Below are positions 40,435 through 52,871 of a stretch of 64,000 nucleotides of DNA, piece by piece. The notes below the pieces were generated by a model. It worked only from the letters and a program-made list of their open reading frames with translations, ran no database searches and was not told the origin of the DNA. The DNA lies in contig NW_027506895.1 in NCBI RefSeq assembly GCF_052324685.1, positions 1,375,575 through 1,439,574 on the forward strand. The letters are read 5' to 3'. Both the position numbers and the translations under genes were made by a program. Each line of letters opens with the position of its first letter. The first letter of the stretch is position 1. Origin of the DNA: Brachyhypopomus gauderio. Taxonomy: Eukaryota > Chordata > Actinopteri > Gymnotiformes > Hypopomidae.

Positions 40435-40884
40435 ATTATTTTCAGACATGGCAATCCAGTTTCAACACAGTCACTTGCAGCGCACACTTTTTACAAAAAT
40501 AATAATATTAATCAGCATGAAAACAAATAAATATACACGTCCTGCTCTTTGGCTCTGACCAAGCGGCCTTGCTGGTTACGTTGGGAGGAACCCCACCGGA
40601 ACATTTATTTCTTCACCATGCAGTCAGCACAAACTCAGGCTTAAAGTGTGTTCTTTCAAATCATAAGTGGACAATAGAATCTTTAAGAAAACACATAATG
40701 AACTAAAATCCAGACTTTTCTTCTCCCCAGATACGCTCTATGTGACTCCTGTGCTCCGAGTCTAATCACAGTCTCTTTTTCTGGGGATTCTGGAGTCACA
40801 CAGAGCCGCTCGGTCTCTGGTGCGGGTGTCCAGGCCCGGGTGGGAGGTCTTCCACAGGGACACGCTACGGCGCTATGGCCCCCA

Positions 40885-42101
40885 TCACCAGCAGGAATAC
40901 GAAAACAGCGGGTACTGGCTCCAGTCGGTGACGTTGCCATGATGATAGCTGTGATGGACAGCCTGGGTGCTGTAGTCGGTGGCTAGGTGGTGGTGGTGGT
41001 GGTGGTGGGTGGGCGGGGCTGGGGTGTACTGCGCGGAACTAGCCCCGCCCCACTGCCCCAGGGCCTGCTCTGCCCCGTACGGCGTGTACAGGGGATGGTG
41101 GCCCAGTATGGCCGGCTTGGCCTGGGCCATGTTGAGGACCCCGGCGTAGTCCTGCGGTGCGGCCGCGGGGGGAGGCGGGCAGAGGGCGGGGCCTGACTCG
41201 TGGGCGGCGGCCTTGCTTTCGTGCTCGGGCACGGTGGCGACGTCGGGGACGCGGGACTCGAACCCCGAACGGCTGGCACTGCTGCCGAGGACACCGGGCG
41301 CGCTGGAGGACGAGGGAGACGGAGACTTTCCATACTCGTGGAACCTGCGTGAAGAGCCAGCGTTAACATTAGGGGTTTCGTCTTAATGTGCTTTTAAGTT
41401 ATTAACGCATAGGTCTTTAATAACAAGACTTCAGCGATGGTGGTGGTGTGACGTGCATACCTGTAAGGCTGGTATGTGCTGTGGCCCGGCACAAGTTGCT
41501 CGGTGCTGTACACGTCTCGAGGTTCGGACCCAGCGGGCGAGTCTTGACCCATCACGTTGCCGCCGCTCTCCCTGTCGGACACGCACCCCCACGGGGAGTA
41601 CCGCTCCTCCTTCACCTCCCCAGAGTCCTTGCGAACTGCTCTGCCCTCGTCCAGACCGTCACAGGAGGAGTGTTGCAAATCTGAAATAATAATTCCAGTG
41701 AGTTTACATGGATGACTGATACTGGAGATACACGGCAGCCCACTTAAAGGGTTGGGCAGACACAGAACCCGTGCGGAGCGTCGGTTGAGAGAGGTCAGTC
41801 GTGTACCTGGTGAAGAGCCTTGATCCGAGTCCTTTGTCGTGGGGTTCAACTTCTTCGACAGTCGTTCAGGGTCGGCCGTCCCACGGCTGGCACGTCTGTG
41901 AGGGGATGGCAAGACAGCAAGATGGTTAACAGTGGTGCACGTGCGTGATCCCAGCAGGTGAGCTCGTTAGCGGCTGGCTCGTTACCTTTTGGAGTTTGTG
42001 CCCTCGTCTCTGAATCCTTTGGCAAAGGGGTTGTTGTCAATCTTCAGTTTGGTTATCTGTGCAAAGGAAAGATGATAAACTGATCACACATGAAAGCACT
42101 C

Positions 42102-42140
<39 letters not shown>

Positions 42141-42194
42141 TAGAGAGAGAGACAAACCTTGGTGTTCTGGTAGGCAGTGACAGCTGTGAAGGAG

Positions 42195-42278
<84 letters not shown>

Positions 42279-42318
42279 CAAACCTTGGTGTTCTGGTAGG
42301 CAGTGACGGCGGTGAAGG

Positions 42319-42386
<68 letters not shown>

Positions 42387-43126
42387 CAAACCTTGGTGTT
42401 CTGGTAGGCAGTGACGGCGGTGAAGGAGGTCTCTGGGAAGGTGAAGGTCTGGAAGACGCTCCAGCGCACGCTGTACAGGTCGTCCGCCTGCACGATGTGG
42501 AAGCGCGGGTGGTAGCGGTGCATAGAGTGCAGGATGATCTACGTGGGAGGAACGCTAACATTCAGCACACGCTAACATTCAGCACACGCTAACATTCAGC
42601 ACACCCTAACATTCAGCACACGCTAACATTCAGCACACGCTAACATTCAGCACACGCTAACATTCAGCACACGCTAACATTCAGCACACCCTAACATTCA
42701 GCACACGCTAACATTCAGCACACGCTAACATTCAGCACAATGTGCACAAGTTCACCAATTACCTGCTAAAAGCTAAACTGGCCTTTAAAAAAAAATCTAT
42801 CCAATACCATTTTAAAATCCAAACAGACCAAACTACAAACAGTGTGAAGTGAGCATCGTGTATAACACAACCAAACCCAACAAGCATACAAAAACCAGAC
42901 AAATCGTGCGGACAGAAGACCGACAGGAAGCAGACAGCCCCGCGGTGAGGCACTCACGTGGCCGTGCTGGTCCAGGGCGTTGTTGGTGAGCTTGAGCTTG
43001 AGGAAGGAGACGGGCTGCTTCATCCAGTGGCTGCCTGGCGCGGGCGAGTCTGGGTGGAGGTACGTCCGGTACGGGGGGTGAGGCTCCGCCTTCCCCGCCA
43101 ACTCCCACTTATCCTTATTCCACTGT

Positions 43127-43181
<55 letters not shown>

Positions 43182-44208
43182 AAAACCAGGCAAGGATGTG
43201 AAAGATTTGAAGCTGAGTCTCTACAGTGGCAATGGGACCGGGGGAGGGGTGAGTGTGAGGTGATGGGGGGGAGGGAGGGAGGTGATGTGCCCCCCCAGTG
43301 GGTCCTGTAAAAACAGGAAGAATTGGGGCTGCTTTGAAGTGGGTCGGTGGTGAGAGGGAGAAGGACACACACAGACACACACACCAACTGCCCCAGCGCA
43401 CCAGTCGCTTCTGTTTGATCTCAAATCACAAATTCACCCTCTCCCCATTTACTGAGCACGTATACTGATGGTCTCGTCTAGCACCAAGGACCAGCAACAG
43501 GAAAGACAAAGTGTCCTGAAGAGACACCGCATCAGCTCAGTGTCTCCGTACTGTCTAACCTGGGTGGAATCGAGACAGCTGCTTCTCACCTTGTATCTGA
43601 AGCCATCTTCAGGTACCATGTCCACCAGCAGAATGTACTTAGCGTAGGGCACAAGTCCAGAAAGATTGATCTTACAGTGTGGGAACATTCTCCTGCAATG
43701 TACAATTACACACAACATGCATCAGAATCTCTGCCCACGTCTTGTTGGACGGTGGTATATTTTGTACACATGCTCCATAAACAGTGGACCACTGATGGCT
43801 TGTGCGGTCCGCTACGCAGCGGGTCTCCTACCTGCCGGGTTTGGTGATGATCATCTCGGTGCCGATCTCATGGAAAGACTTCCAGAGCTCCGCGTCCTCC
43901 AGGGTCATCCTGATGTTGCCGTGGTGATAGGAGTCGGGGGCGCCAGCCACGGTGGTTGGGGGTGGGATGCTGAAGTTGTGTTTGAGGTCTGAACAAAGAA
44001 GAACATAGAGGAGAAATGGAGAGATCAGGATGAGTGAAGAAGCACAGGGAGTCTACAGGGCTTTAAGTTATTTTTTAATCTTCATCATGCAATTACGGTT
44101 AGTAGGGTTCTGAAACGCCTAACAGCATGAAATGCAAATAACTTTGCAATATGAAATCAGTGTTCATGGTCCAAATTCAAGCCAGTACTCACCTCTAATG
44201 GACTGCAT
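40885..44208 (-). CDS. tbx16: T-box transcription factor Tbx16 (spadetail/VegT type), 9 exons
   Basis: Exons on the minus strand, in coding order: 44208-44193, 43988-43832, 43692-43590, 43122-42958, 42538-42392, 42056-41986, 41895-41807, 41680-41461, 41344-40885. All junctions are GT/AG and phases agree, giving 475 residues with no frame break. It starts [16 protein letters not shown], as I recall for zebrafish Tbx16. The T-box spans about residues 30-220 and includes [53 protein letters not shown] and [13 protein letters not shown]. The C-terminal half is serine/proline-rich, has a seven-histidine tract, and ends [11 protein letters not shown], typical of the Tbx6/16 group. These proteins bind AGGTGTGA sites and drive mesoderm fate and cell movement in gastrulae. 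A paralogue such as tbx16l is possible but the N-terminus favours tbx16. The tail of exon 5 is duplicated twice in the following intron. Confidence 0.93.
42158..42196 (-). other. tbx16: Second extra copy of the tbx16 exon 5 tail, with AG and GT splice sites
   Basis: These 39 bases encode [13 protein letters not shown] again. Unlike the parent they read ACA-GCT rather than ACC-GCC at two codons, both silent. The copy is preceded by CACAG and followed by GTTTGTCTCT, so it has both minimal splice signals. Being 13 codons long, it would insert in frame. Nothing in the sequence shows that it is used. Confidence 0.85.
42284..42322 (-). other. tbx16: First extra copy of the tbx16 exon 5 tail, no AG acceptor
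   Basis: An exact copy of the last 39 bases of exon 5, followed by the same donor (GTTTGTCTC). It is preceded directly by a CA repeat without AG, so it should not be recognised as an exon. It lies between two CT/CA compound microsatellites. Confidence 0.9.
42543..42740. repeat. 17-bp tandem repeat in tbx16 intron 4
   Basis: About eleven copies of ACGCTAACATTCAGCAC (some with CCCTAAC), ending near the acceptor of exon 5 of tbx16. Confidence 0.93.
43126..43178. repeat. (GA)n microsatellite at the tbx16 exon 4 acceptor
   Basis: About 26 GA units. In gene orientation this is a (CT)n tract running into the acceptor at 43123, so it forms the polypyrimidine tract of that exon. Confidence 0.93.
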
Positions 44209-44495
44209 TCCCCACACTTTTCACAAGCTGTTTCTGGCAAAGAAATCGGGTCAAACGGACCAGAACCGAACGCTCAGCGTGTCCTCCCAAGAGTCTCCAG
44301 TCACATCACCAGACTCTCCATATGCTCCCTCGTAAAGTTCCAGCTAGATCCACAGATACTCAGGCGCTGATCGGTTAGGTCCAGACAAGGGTAAGGGCAG
44401 TTAGCTTTCTGAGGAGCGGTGAGCACGCCCGACACCTTTAAAGGGACCCGGAGGGTGGGCGGGGCCTGGGCCCCCATTCACACCCTTTGAAGTGG
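44209..44495 (-). promoter_or_regulatory. tbx16: tbx16 upstream region with T-box, LEF/TCF and TATA-like motifs
   Basis: Upstream of the start codon, on the gene strand, are a TTTAAA box at 44442-44437, an AGGTGTC half-site at 44437-44431, and GGGTGTGAA (T-box half-site) near 44485-44477 followed upstream by TTCAAAG, which fits the LEF/TCF consensus WWCAAAG. A GC-rich CCCGCCCAC box lies between. T-box and Wnt input is known for mesodermal T-box genes; that these motifs act here is inference. The transcription start is not visible. Confidence 0.45.
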
Positions 44496-47234
44496 CCTAG
44501 TGATGAGTCAATGTCATCGTGTGATTGGAGGAAGGGTGAAATCAAAGAGACTTAGCAGAGCCTTGATAGAGTCCCAACAGGAAGGGGACCAGAGGAGGAA
44601 GGCCATCTTTATGAACTGCTAAAAGACTTTTAAGCAAATACGCACAGGCCTTACTAGAGCATGTTGGCCATGTCAACACCAAAACCACCCTAATATAGTC
44701 CACTAATGTGAGTAAGATCGTAGAGTGTCTAACCCTATATGACATATTTACACATTCACACAAATGGGTCCCATTGCACTCTGGGGGCGTTTTCTACTTC
44801 ACACACACTTCTCCACTCATTCTCATAGCCGCAACACACACAGCGTTGATACTGACTGATCATGATAACCGGTAATAATTATTGCGTCATATGTGCAGGT
44901 CACATTTAAATAAATTAGTTTAAATAAATTGAAAGGTAGTCAATGCAAAGGTCTCTGAATTCTACACAGTTAAGGAAATAAGGCATGGATTGCCTTTAAA
45001 TGTAGTAAACACATTGATATCTGCACAGGAGAGAAATAACTTAGCAAATAGTGTCATTCTATGTGCTGTTACCAAAGTGTTTTATATTATATATTTATTA
45101 CATAAATTATGTGTATGTTTATTATATAGAGATCAACTACTCATATGTAGTGTTTTAAGGACATGTACGATTGTTTATTTGTATGCGATCCATCAGGCCT
45201 GTCAGTTAATCTTTAGGTGAATGTGTAATGAAAATCACCTCCATTAGAGAAACAGAAGGAACTTTGCTCTTTTATGGAGCCGTGATGGAGCGCAGGTCCT
45301 GGGGGCGAGGGCACAGGTGAGCGTACCTGTGGGGGCATTGCCCTGCTCCACAGTGAGAGCTGAGGGGATCCGGGGGGGGGGGGGGGGGTGGTGTGTTGTG
45401 GATTCGGTGTGTCTAGACGTGACGATGCTTTTTGAGGCTTAATCCCATTAGGAACACGGGCTTGTTCCCCTGAGGGGTTTCAAGCTTTCAATTCATGCAT
45501 AGAGAGAAGAAAGAGACGTGGAGAGAGTGCGTGTTTACAGTGAGATGGATGGGAAACCATGGAGAAGATGGCTGACACTGGCCAGATTTAGAAGAGTATT
45601 GAAGGAACAGACATGGCTCAGGTAGGTAAGAGCTGAGGAGGACAGAGTGTGGAAGAAGCAGGGGGTGCGGGTGAGTGATGGGGGGGGATGGCTGTATGGC
45701 CCAGCACTTCACAGCCTGTTAGCATAATTGGTCTCCAGTTACAGAGAACAAACACCACGGTGCAGACGGGGGTTTTTATCTGTGTAATAATCTGTGGAGG
45801 ACATGGCTAACTATTGATATTCATTTGGGACTGAAAGTCAAATGATGTGAGTGCTGCCGTATTCACAAACGAGTGACTGAGCAGCGGAGACAGTCTGGAG
45901 ACGCCTCTGAGACGCAGGGCTCTTAAAATGTTTATTGGTTAAATAATAAAATGTGAACTTTGTTTTAAAAGAGAGAAAAGCCGGCGACTTGGTCAGTTCT
46001 CTCTAGTTACTCCGCTTCCAAACTTATTTTTGCATTTCTGAATCAGAAGTGAGTTTATTGGCTTCTATTTAGAAATTTCTGAAATTAGAGCTATTCCACA
46101 CACTGAAGGATCTCCTGGGCTGCATCAGTATCAACATAAACCAAATCGAGCGTCTGCATGATCATATTAATAACAGAGGGCCAGTCTGGTTAGTGCCGAT
46201 GTACAATTTACTGTGTGCCATCAAAGTGCAGCCAGTCCTCTAAATCTGAGAGTTCTATCTAATGTCCAAACGTGCCATGGTTCACCTTAAAAGGCCGACA
46301 TTTTAATACCACTGATTTTTGTGTAAGGCACTATTGCCTGTGGTTGGGCACTCTGATGACCTGCAGTTTAATGTCCGAGCCCACAGACCTTCAGAGGGAT
46401 AAATAACTGCTTCCTAAGCGCCAGTCTCAGTTTCAGTCAATATCAAACTAATTCTCAGACGGAAATGTGTTGTTACTGCATCTTTGTGAATGCAGTAAGA
46501 GTGAAATGGGACTAAAACTACCCATAAAGGGAGAAACAGTTGGAGGAGGACTGCATGTTTATGAGCTGAAAGCCTCCAGCTGTGAAAGTATTGACTGCTT
46601 TTAAGAACACAAGCTACACTCAGTGGATGTATATTAGTATTATAAATCAAACCCACCCATACAGAGTAAAGAAGAGTGTCTAAAGATCTTGTCACACTCC
46701 TGACAGATTTCAGATTATCATTAAAAGCCCTCGGAAGGCAGGGAGAAGAGATGGACCAGTCAATGCTTCTCTCTCTCTCTCTTTCTCTCTCTCTCTCAAA
46801 GGCGTGATAGCCTGGTTTTAGTTTCCATCTGGAAAGAGCTGGTAGAAACCACACGTGATCTGTGGCTCATCTCACTCCATACTGAGGACACACACACACA
46901 CGCACACACACCTTCCTGAATGTTCTGGAAACAAGTTCATGACAAGTTCGCGACCTTAGACAGGGCTGTGCTGGACACGAACATCTGGGAAGTCTTAGAT
47001 CTGCTCAACTGTATTTTTGAGCCCAGTGATTGGACGAGCCACAGGGCTGGTACTGGTGTAGGCTCTCTTCCCACACCCACCCAGCCCTCTCAAGCTACGG
47101 CTTGTAAAAATGATGATGGGGTAAAGTGTTTACATCCACAGCGTTGACGCCCATCAACACTGACAGAGGACACTGACTTATGGGGGGATATATGACATGT
47201 TCCCCATCAGAAACTGAAGGGAGCAAGCTCAAGA

Positions 47235-47237
47235 GGT

Positions 47238-47271
<34 letters not shown>

Positions 47272-47310
47272 AAGGTGAAACCATTTACACCGCTACCTGC
47301 ACACAGTAGT

Positions 47311-47342
<32 letters not shown>

Positions 47343-47585
47343 AAGGTGAAACCATTTACACCGCTGCCTGCACACAGTAGTGTGTATGTGTTTTGCGTGT
47401 GTGTGTGTGTGAGAAAGGTGAAACCATCTACACCGCTACCTGCACACAGTAGTGTGTGTGTGTGAGAAAGGTGAAACCATCTACACCGCTACCTGCACAC
47501 AGTAGTGTGTATGTGTTTGCGTGTGTGTGTGTGTGTGTGTGTGTGTGAGAAAGGTGAAACCATCTACAACGCTACCTGCACACAG

Positions 47586-47636
<51 letters not shown>

Positions 47637-47788
47637 AAAGGTGAAACCATCTACACCGCTACCTGCACACAGTAGTGTGTGTGTGTGTGTGAGAGAAAGG
47701 TGAAACCATTTACACCGCTGCCTGCACACAGTAGTGTGTGTGTGTGTGTGAGAAAGGTGAAACCATTTACACCGCTGCCTGCACACAG

Positions 47789-47827
<39 letters not shown>

Positions 47828-47870
47828 AAAGGTGAAACCATCTACACCGCTACCTGCACACAGCAGCACG
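47235..47870. repeat. Minisatellite with GT microsatellites between units
   Basis: About ten copies of GAGAAAGGTGAAACCATCTA continuing CACCGCTACCTGCACACAGTAGT, each separated by a (GT)n tract of different length. Confidence 0.94.
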
Positions 47871-50522
47871 TTGGTCTTGAAGATTTGAGCACCCTGCTTC
47901 TCTTTAAGGCCTGCTAGCTTATTAACACCTACAAGGTGTTTATATAGTTAGAAATGACACACATGATTACACACTTACAGAGAAGGAAGGAAATGTAGCA
48001 AACGCAGGAAATCTCCTCGTTGCTTACGGACCATAATGAGCCCATGAACACATTCGATTCATGGTGATTCATGGGTTGGAAAACCTGCCTCCAATGATCA
48101 GTCTGCTACTTTGCTGGGAGAAACATCTACAAGGGTCTATAACAGAAAGATGAAAGACAGGGTCAAGGATGGGCTCACTCACCTCCCCGCCAACCTCCCC
48201 TGCCTGTGAACCACGTCAAGAAATTATGCATACACTCTTTGATCAGGTTAAAATATCATTAATGTGTTGCTGAAAACACATGGACTGCCTAGAGAGGAAA
48301 CGTAAAGTTGTCTGAGGTGTCGTATCTAAACATCACACCAGGCTTTCTGTAGAAGACCCCACAGAGATCAAGAGAGCAAAGCCAGCCAAACCCTGTTTGC
48401 GAGCAGCTCTGGGTCCACGGGCGCAGACCTGTGGTGAGCGTGGCTTTGGTCTTGAGCCGTTTGGGAGGTGACTCGGATCCTTGGCCAGTGCAGCACGATC
48501 TGGGCAGTGGAGCTCAAAGCCATGGCCACGATCATTATGATTTAGGTGTGTAGAGGAGGGCGGTTTGAAGGGAGGACGTTTAGCAGCGACACGGACACTC
48601 TTGACTTTGTCCAAGTACTAAGTCCTGAAAATTTGTGACAGAAGGAGGAAAAGGGACAAAGAACTTTGTTCAAAGGAAGAAGCAATCACTATCGGCCAAG
48701 CGATATGTTTCCGTATTTTAACTCTTAAACAAACAAAAAAAAAACTAAAAGCCACACTTATACTCATCTTTAACTTCAGTGTGTTTCTGCCAGTTTGACC
48801 CCTTGTCCCAGGTGCAGAGGGCAGAAGGAGTGGACCGCGTGTGCCATTTGTCCAACCTCACATGGACACCACACTCAACAGCTTAACAACTGCCAATACA
48901 CAGGCACAGGGGGCTGGTCCTCAGACGGCTCGGGGCCCCATAAAGCCCCTCCCCGCCGGGGCCCGACGAGAAATCTCACACCTTTCGCTGGCATTAGCCA
49001 TGCAACGCTCCCTTTTGATGCTCTAATTGCCACTTTCAGGGCTCAGGTACAAGCCATTAAGAGGCACATTGAGCTGAGCCATGTATGCGTGGTGCGCACT
49101 GTGCTGGAACCCCCCCAAAATAAACCAAAATAAAAATGTCAAATTAGCACAGATCTATAAAACGGTGTTCTCAGAGTGTGGACAAAAAGGTTCTTATGAT
49201 GTACTGGGAGCAGTTTAAAATCCAGGCAGAGGAGAAAAACAAACAAACAAACAAACAGCAGCAAACAAACACCAAAAACAACCAAAAACACTGCTTTTAC
49301 TAAACTAATGAGGTTTAGTTTAAACAAAAATCTTTTGCTAAAGGATGAAAAATAACTATGCCCAATATAGCATTAAAAATCACTCACGACTCTCTAAGCA
49401 AACAGAGGAGTGGTCGATGCTGGCCATCTGCCCACGGACAAGAGGAGACACACATTTGGTCTCGTATGTAAGAACACAGAGCTGGAAGCGTAGTGTCCTT
49501 GCCAAAGGGACCAGAACAAATTGGCAGCACTTTATAAGAAACCTCTGGGACCCGCTAACAGGGTCTGATGTTCTGTAGCAGGACTGAGGGACGCCAGTCC
49601 GTCCTGCCTGTCCGCCCTGCACACACGACCCAGCAGGACCCAGCAGCAAAATGACCCGTTGGTACTTCACAGGTAGCAGCAGGGAAAGAGAGAGTTCACA
49701 AAATGTCCCCCCCTCACCCCCCCCCCCCCCCCCCCTATTAACTGGGAAAGCAACATTTTACAAAATCACAATTTTTACTGCAATTTTTAATGCTGGAGAC
49801 AGGATGGGACTGAGGTTACTGTGTTTAAAAAAAAACATTTGTGCATCATTGGTCAGAAACCTTCCATACTGATACCTATCATGTGCAGGCTTGGTGTGTG
49901 ACCGCAGTTCACACGTTTGACCGCAGTCTGAAGAGAGACTAAAGTCATGAAGAGATCTGAGGTGTGGAATGAGGTTACCTGCTGTAGTGTACACAAACAA
50001 CACAGAGGCCAGGGTAAAAGTGTTATCAAGTGTTATTTTTGGTTTGGTGACATTTGAATGCAGCAAGTAAGGAAAGAGAAAATATCAACCGTCTGTGAAA
50101 AAAGCTTGATCAGAGGTGAGAAGCGGTGTCCCCCACCCCCCACGCAAGCCCTCCGACCGGCCACCACCGTACACGCCCAGCCCACACATACAAAAGGGAA
50201 AATCTCTTTTACAAACCACAGAAAAATACAAACATCTCAATCTGTTCCAGGTAGTCTTGGTCAGACGTCGGGTCTAATGTCCACCGGATGTACGCCGTGT
50301 CCGTCAACGCGAGCTTTTCTCTTTGCAAAAAAAGGTTTCTCGATTCGGTAATCAATAAAAATACTGGAGGTTATTTATCCTTCTACTCATAGAAAACATT
50401 CATAAAAATAAAGAAGAGAAAACGTTCAGGTATTTGGAAAGGAGGTCAAGGTGACCCCCTGAAAGGATCTGCAGGGGAGAGTGGTGCACAGGTCAAACGT
50501 CTGCACGACGCGTCCAAGGCGA

Positions 50523-50735
50523 TTCGCAGAGACATCGTTCCTCGCAGAGACATCGTTCTCGCAGAGAATCGTTTCTCGCAGAGACATCGTTCCTCGCAGA
50601 GACATCGTTCCTCGCAGAGACATCGTTCCTCTCAGAGACATCGTTCCTCGCAGAGACATCGTTTCTCGCAGAGACATCGTTTCTCGCAGAGACATCGTTC
50701 CTCTCAGAGACATCGTTCCTCCCAGACATAGTTTC
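50523..50735. repeat. 18-bp minisatellite (CGCAGAGACATCGTTCCT)
   Basis: About twelve copies, open in both directions as a by-product of the unit length. Confidence 0.93.
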
Positions 50736-51439
50736 TCATGACCTCGCAGTTTTACATGCTGAGCAGAGCTGCAAGAGGCTGCCGAACTACACGCCCCCGT
50801 GCGAGGGGTGAAAGGTTGCCAGCAGCTGTGCCAAGGCAACAGGTCACACACGCTCTGGTAAGGAAGCGTGGTGAGGGGGGAGGGCGTGCGTACAGACGGG
50901 GGCGAAGGGGTCGCCCTTCCTCTCCTGGTTCTGGTGTCAGGGGGACACGCTACACGGCTGCCGGAGACTCAGCTACGGTTTCCAAACACCCAATCAGGGA
51001 GCAGAGATGCGACGGAGGAGAGCAGGAGACCCTAAAGGGGAGGAGTCACCGCTCCAGGAGGCGTAGGTCACATTCACGCCCGAGCCCTCCCACTGTTAGA
51101 CCGCCGCAAAGGGCGTGTCTGGTGCTGGCGCTGTGAGTTACCCCCTCCCCCCTCCTGTGTCCAGTTATTCCAATGTATAGACAAATGTAAACTTTGGTGG
51201 AAAACAGTTTATAAATCTTATTTTGTTCATTTTTTTTTTTGTTTTTTTCTGATTGGTCAGCGCTACAGGAAGCTGTAAACCGGTGCCGTCATTAGAAGGT
51301 CAGAACGGGCAAAGAGCTAAAGCGCAAACATGTGAACGGGAGATCCATGCGAGAAGCTTCACGTGCACGACCCAATATCCACCCCACACACACACATGCA
51401 CGCATGCGTGGAGCATGGGTACACATGCAAACACTGGCC

Positions 51440-51475
<36 letters not shown>

Positions 51476-51997
51476 TCTTGAACATCTCTGTGCTTGCTTG
51501 CAGCAAATATCGGTTCTCGTGGTACAATTTTAACCACAGCACCTTCGATAATGTTTAATTTACAATGCAGCCAAATTAAATATTGCAACCAAATATTTAA
51601 GGGGAACAGATGGCAGTACGTTGAAGATTTTAATGCCCCACTAGCTGGAGTTTCTGAGCTATCTGCGTTAAACAGACGGTGTGCATAGCGCTGGTATAAA
51701 CACCAGTTTGGACTGAGAAGAGGAGGCCCGTCATGCACTGGTCGAACGGTAGCTGTCACGGGTCGGTGTGGTTCGGCTGTGTCTTCAGGGGTCCGGATGG
51801 GCCGCTGGCAATTGGCAGCATCGTTGTTCCACAAGCAAAACGAGAAAGCAAGAGCAGAAATGTGGTGCAGAGCTATGGGGGTGGGGGGGTACTGCCAGAC
51901 CTGGTCCTGGGGGCCACCAGACACTGCTGCAGCACACGGACATGAACTACACAAACGCTGCAGAGAAACCCGGAACATTCCGCTGACTCGAGATGGG

Positions 51998-52033
<36 letters not shown>

Positions 52034-52124
52034 TGGGGTGGTTGTGATTTGGCTCCACAGTGCCATCTGGGATCATTCTGGGCTCTATGGCGTCCCCTGC
52101 AGGTGAGAGGTCAGAGTTCAGCGT

Positions 52125-52813
52125 TCAAATGTCCATGTAGTCGTCCTCTTCGTCTGACTCACTGTCCAGCGAGGACTCCTGGCTGGACGTCTCCTGGACC
52201 TCCAGCGCCCGGTTGGGTCAGCGTGTCCTTCTTCACGTTAGCTGCCGACTGGGATGCCAGAATCACGTTCTGGGGGAGGAGAAGGAGAGAGAGAGGAGGA
52301 CAGAACCGTGAGAAACGTTCAAGGAACCGCCTCTCTCGGACGGGCCAGGGCTGCACCGTCTAACGGGAGCTCGGCTGACGGCTGTTTCAGGCTTACTTTG
52401 AGTCTCTGCTTGGTCTCCTCCGAGATGCTGCCTTTGGGGGAGAGCAGTGTGGGCGTGGGGGGGGCGTGACGGTGATCTCGGGGGGGAATTTGGCCGCCGT
52501 GGAGGGGGATGAGCAGTTTGGGCATGTTGGGGGGGATCCGGGAGCGGATGCGGCTGGGGTCGGCACACTTGGACTGCTCGGAGCCCTCTGCTGGGACGGA
52601 AGACACACACCCTGGTCCACTACGGCGCTATAAACGTCTACAGGCAGGTTCAGGAAGAGCGCGTGCGTGCGGGAGTGTTTACCTGCGGGATCGACACCGC
52701 CCCCAGTCCTGCATGTCCTGACTCGGAGAGACAGCGGACATGTTCATCTGCTGATACAAGTGAGGCTCCTGCTGTCTGTACACAAGACCCTCCGGAGCAA
52801 AGGGTTCTCGGTC

Positions 52814-52871
<58 letters not shown>

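Larger units (their letters stand above)
42104..42386. repeat. GT/GA compound microsatellites around the copied tbx16 exon tails
   Basis: Three blocks of (GT)n and (GA)n, at about 42104-42150, 42197-42277 and 42321-42386, separate the three copies of the exon tail. Each unit is exon tail plus donor plus (CT)n plus (CA)n in gene orientation, so the repeats and exon copies were duplicated as one unit. Confidence 0.9.
44500..52124. other. Interval between tbx16 and the unidentified gene
   Basis: Upstream of tbx16 and downstream of the next gene. It contains a poly-G run (45373-45389), a CT tract (46770-46797), the 47.2-kb minisatellite, a poly-C run near 49720 and the 50.5-kb minisatellite. No supported exon. 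tbx16 enhancers could lie here. Confidence 0.5.
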
